Assembly: GCA_013339895.1 (NCBI GenBank)
Contig: JABACO010000001.1
Span: forward strand, 34,045,480-34,109,479
Origin: Ephydatia muelleri
Lineage: Eukaryota; Porifera; Demospongiae; Spongillida; Spongillidae
Reading direction: 5' to 3'
DNA length: 64,000 bases
The position numbers and the translations under genes were made by a program. Within the stretch, counting starts at the first letter, position 1; each line of letters starts with the position of its first letter. This document shows positions 60,604 to 64,000 of this stretch, in pieces. The notes beneath the pieces were generated by a model. That model saw nothing but the letters and a program-made list of their open reading frames with translations. It was not told the DNA's origin and ran no database searches.

Positions 60604-61126
60604 CTGTAGCAACTCTGACTCTTATTGCATGTATAGCTGACTCATGGACACACACCACGCATCTACCTCACATACACATGCCAAGACATCTAAGGGTCCA
60701 CCCCATATGAATCCACATCACATGCAGGCACACGTCAGTTAAGTATCTTCAACGCGCGTTAAAAAAGCTGTCACTACACCTTGGTGTGTGTCATAAATGC
60801 AAGCAGGCGCCAGTCCTCATGCAACTCCATTCGTATCTCAGTTATGACTGTCTTTGACTCTTTGCTTGAGAAATTTAGAGAATTAACAAATAAACCACTA
60901 GCAATCAAGAAGTCTTTGAGAAGACAAAACTTTTATTTCACCACTTCCCCAATCCCCTATATCACAATGAAAGTAGTTTGTGCGCCATGCATATATCTAT
61001 GTGCTGAGAACCTTTCTGCTGGATGCTTTATACTGTTATATAGAGAACATGATATGTGCATGAGAAATCATTGTACAACTGTAAAAAAAAAAAAACGCGT
61101 GAAAGTGCATAATGCATATATCAAAT

Positions 61127-61441
61127 TAAAGCTCAGATCTCGTGCACAAGCGTGCTTACATTAGTTAACTAGTTCATGACGTAAAGCAGGACTTACTGCA
61201 TTACGTAATGACCCCGACCGCAAGTACTATAATTACTTTCCGATTGATTGAGAAAAATTGGAAAATCATAATGATATATATTTAACTTAATGGAATTTAC
61301 ACTGAAAGGAAAAGTGCTAAAAGTTGTCAAAGGAAAAGTAATCAGTACTTGCGGTCGGGGTCATTACGTAATGCAGTAAGTCATGATTTACTTGTTAACT
61401 CATGTAAACACTCTTGTGCATGAGATCTCAGATAGGTTCTC
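61127..61441. mobile_element. Palindromic (foldback/MITE-like) element
   Basis: Inverted arms of about 100 bases: 61127-61228 and 61344-61441. The inner parts match best (TACTGCATTACGTAATGACC, then CCGACCGCAAGTACT and its complement). The centre is AT-rich. No coding capacity. Confidence 0.75.
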
Positions 61442-62405
61442 AACACATAACCATTTACGGAAATGCTTTTAAGTCGGAGGGGCAACTGATCTTTTATAGC
61501 CGCGCCTCTGCCTGTTTTGATCAACCACACACGTTCAATCCTGGCCCCGCTTCTACTAGTACCGGTACCCTGAACGGGGCAATGAACTGTACTCGTATAA
61601 ATATGCGTACTTGCAAGTAATCTGGCGACCGCGTAGCATAACCTCCGCATATAAATGTGGCTGTTGTGCTACACCAGTAAGTGCTCATTTTTGCTACACC
61701 ATGGCCGCGCATCAAACGTTAAAACTGGTTGATATTGTTGTTATCCACTAATCAATGTCAACCCCCTTCCCTCCCGTACGGGGCAGGTCGGAGATATCAG
61801 GGATTTGATATTATTTGACGCGGAGTATTCTTTAGGATCCGCGGGAGGTTTGAATACAAACGGGCGTTTGACATGACATAGTCAAATCGACCCAAGGGTC
61901 GAGCAGTTTTGAACTATAATACAATTTCAAATGCTCGATATCTCCCACCTAAGCCCGTACGGGGGACGGGGGGGGGGGGGGGGGGGAAGGGGGGGGGGTG
62001 GGGGGGGGGGGGTTGACATAGATAGGCGCATTATAACTGCAAGATTTTGGCTGGCTGGTATCTGCAGATCTCTATATTACCGGGCTTCCGGTCACACGAC
62101 TCAGTCTTGGACAACATTTTGGCTTCCTCAGCAGTTTGAGCTTCCACTGTACTTGCCCCAGATGCACGGAGGACCTTACACGTGATCGGTCTTCAGGTAC
62201 ACTCATTCCTGCCTGCATGCACCACCACCGACACCATGTACTATAGGCCTACTGATGGTGTATGCGCACATGTATAAACCAGCTCAGCAAAGGGTCACGG
62301 CATACAGTCACTCTCAGAAAAGGCTGCAAGCATAATATCTGCATATCTCTACCACACACATGTACATGGCTCTATGTATGCATACAGCTGCATACCTATA
62401 ACTTT
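61442..62405. other. Intergenic with a poly-G tract
   Basis: No gene is recognised. Bases 61959-62013 are almost pure G, a stretch liable to form G-quadruplexes and to be mis-sequenced. Confidence 0.5.
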
Positions 62406-62407
62406 GT

Positions 62408-62665
62408 CTCCCTCCCCCTCTCCCCCTCTCCCCCTCTCCCCCTCTCCCCCTCTCCCCTCTCCCCCTCTCCCCCTCTCCCCCTCTCCCCCTCTCCCCCTCT
62501 CCCCCTCTCCCCCTCTCCCTCTCCCCCTCTCCCCTCTCCCCCTCTCCCCCTCTCCCCCTCTCCCCCTCTCCCCCTCTCCTCCCCCTCTCCCCCTCTCCCC
62601 TCTCCCCCCCTCTCCCCCTCTCCCCCTCTCCCCTCTCCCCCTCTCCCCCTCTCCCCCTCTCCCCC
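62408..62665. repeat. Polypyrimidine tract (CCCCTCT)n
   Basis: About 258 bases of CCCCCTCT/CCCCTCT units with small length variation. All strand asymmetry is C/T against G/A, so triplex or mirror-repeat structures are possible. The Pro/Ser- and Gly/Arg/Glu-rich frames are artefacts. Confidence 0.95.
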
Positions 62666-62795
62666 ACTCGCACACTCTAATCATATGTTATGTATGCCAG
62701 TGTGCCCCGATGTATGCCCATTGCCAGGCTTGGCCGAATACATAATACCATGCCTTTCCAAATCCGAACGCCCTTCTCCAAAAACCTTGTCAATG

Positions 62796-63305
62796 CAGTG
62801 GCGTATCCAGAGAGATTGCTTCCGGGTGCTTGAGCACACCCCTCGGCCTTAGGTGGTAAAATTATTAAAAATTATACTTTGTATTATTAATTAGTCGCCG
62901 CGTATAGTGCCACCAAGTGCCGCGACCTCATTGGCTGTTTCAAGCGATGCAGCCAATATAGGTAAAATTCTCTGCCTGCGTTACGTAGGAGGTTTCCACA
63001 AGATAATATCTACATGTACCTACCTTAGGTAGGCACATGTAGATATTTTCTGTGTGCCCAAAGGTATCGGACCTGAAGCGGAATGCCCCCCCCCCCCCCC
63101 CCCCCCACCACTTTTCGTATATCGGACCTGAAGCGCCCCCCCCCCCCCCCCACTTTTCGTATATCGGACCTGAAGCGCCCCCCCCCCCCCCCCACTTTTC
63201 GTATATCGGACCTGAAGCGCCCCCCCCCCCCCCCCCCCCACACACACTTTTGTATGGGGCCTGAACTTAAGTACCCCTCTCGCTGAAATCCTGGATACGC
63301 CACTG
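62796..63305. mobile_element. TIR element with internal poly-C tandem units
   Basis: Ends CAGTGGCGTATCCAG (62796-62810) and CTGGATACGCCACTG (63291-63305), flanked by a 5-bp duplication CAATG (62791-62795 and 63306-63310). Inside are four tandem units of CACTTTTCGTATATCGGACC followed by TGAAGCG and a run of C (63050-63245). It is related in its ends to the copies near 20969 and 33473. No protein is encoded. Confidence 0.8.
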
Positions 63306-63310
63306 CAATG

Positions 63311-64000
63311 TGTGGGTGCGTGTGTGTATATATGTATGCGTGTGTATGTGCGTCACAAAGAGAATTGAAAGCTTGCGTTTGTCTACATGCGAGTATGCAT
63401 GTATATGGGTGTGTAAGTGTCGTGTGTCACACGCACGCACATACAATAATGGTGGATTGAAAGTTGGGTAGTATGCATGTACAAGCCTTCTTATAGGTAT
63501 GCATGCATAAACGCAAGCGCAATCGGTACACACACAGACGTATTATAGTAACTGACCTTGTATATGAAACAAGAACCTGACTTGAAGTGTTTTATAGTTA
63601 TAAATATCTTGCAGAAATTATTAATTGCGCTGCTATTGTTATTTGCGTCTAATTGTGCAATTAACGTTAACGTGATGCTTATTAATTATTTCAAATGGGG
63701 CCTGAGACCGAGCAAGGATGTTACAAGAGTAACTCCATATATGGCATTGGCCGCCATTTTTAATAGTCATTATTGCATCATGATAACTTGAATATAAATC
63801 CTCCAGGAACCAACCGGTTTAAGGTAAAAATATGTTTTCACCACAGTAAAACACACTGTTGCCGCAAGTGAAAAATCCATCACGAATGAAGATTTATAGC
63901 TGGTGGAATAATGTAATTAGTGCATTTTACGTGCTTTACGGAAAGCACTATTTTGCCTCCAGGAACCAAAACTTTCAATATAAAGGGGGTACTTTTTATT
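63311..64000. other. Intergenic, nothing recognised
   Basis: Short GT/CA-rich stretches at 63308-63350 and 63410-63440; no coding pattern with a known motif. Confidence 0.4.

Noticed and set aside
62262..62852. Pro/Ser-rich and Gly/Arg/Glu-rich proteins
   Set aside because: They are translations of the polypyrimidine tract, open in nearly every frame because of composition.

Overview
The window is animal genomic DNA: spliced genes with short introns, long non-coding stretches and many mobile elements. A DEATH-NACHT-LRR receptor, an intronless seven-pass receptor, animal housekeeping genes (lipoyltransferase 1, an M13 peptidase exon) and several repeat-borne protein families point to an early-branching animal. 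A demosponge is my best guess; this is inference, since no rRNA or mitochondrial marker is present.

Layout. 0-6 kb: last exon of an M13 peptidase, decayed transposon-like fragments and a small inverted-repeat element. 6.1-7.2 kb: seven-pass receptor. 7.3-8.06 kb: foldback element. 8.1-11.5 kb: a 3.4 kb element with terminal inverted repeats (TIRs) enclosing an intact 10-exon BEN-domain gene. 11.8-19.4 kb: a minus-strand LIPT1-like gene whose conserved active-site exon is split by a young, nearly intact Ty3/Gypsy element (14378-19434). 21.6-32.8 kb: a decayed second Ty3/Gypsy element whose 3' LTR is split by a 6.86 kb Plavaka/KDZ-like DNA transposon (25883-32739). That transposon carries two divergent, fully open genes: a 982-aa transposase (17 exons) and a 338-aa partner with a run of in-phase microexons (11 exons). 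33-36.4 kb: a decayed RING gene, a coiled-coil candidate and the probable NLR promoter/first exon. 36.5-50.2 kb: DEATH-NACHT-LRR gene with tandemly duplicated LRR exons and a third Ty3/Gypsy element (40414-45398) in an intron. 50-64 kb: sparse; two inverted glycine-zipper paralogues, a 2 kb TIR element inserted in a minisatellite, two terminal exons of unknown genes, an inverted-repeat element, a poly-G/C-rich TIR element and large microsatellites.

How it fits together. The NLR and the seven-pass receptor are plausible sensing genes, and LIPT1 is mitochondrial housekeeping. Most other coding capacity belongs to mobile elements inserted into or beside these genes, with target duplications that date insertions relative to one another. 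I checked exon phases by hand for the BEN gene, both KDZ genes and the NLR: all four give continuous frames across every intron. No homology search was run; family names rest on motifs I recognise.
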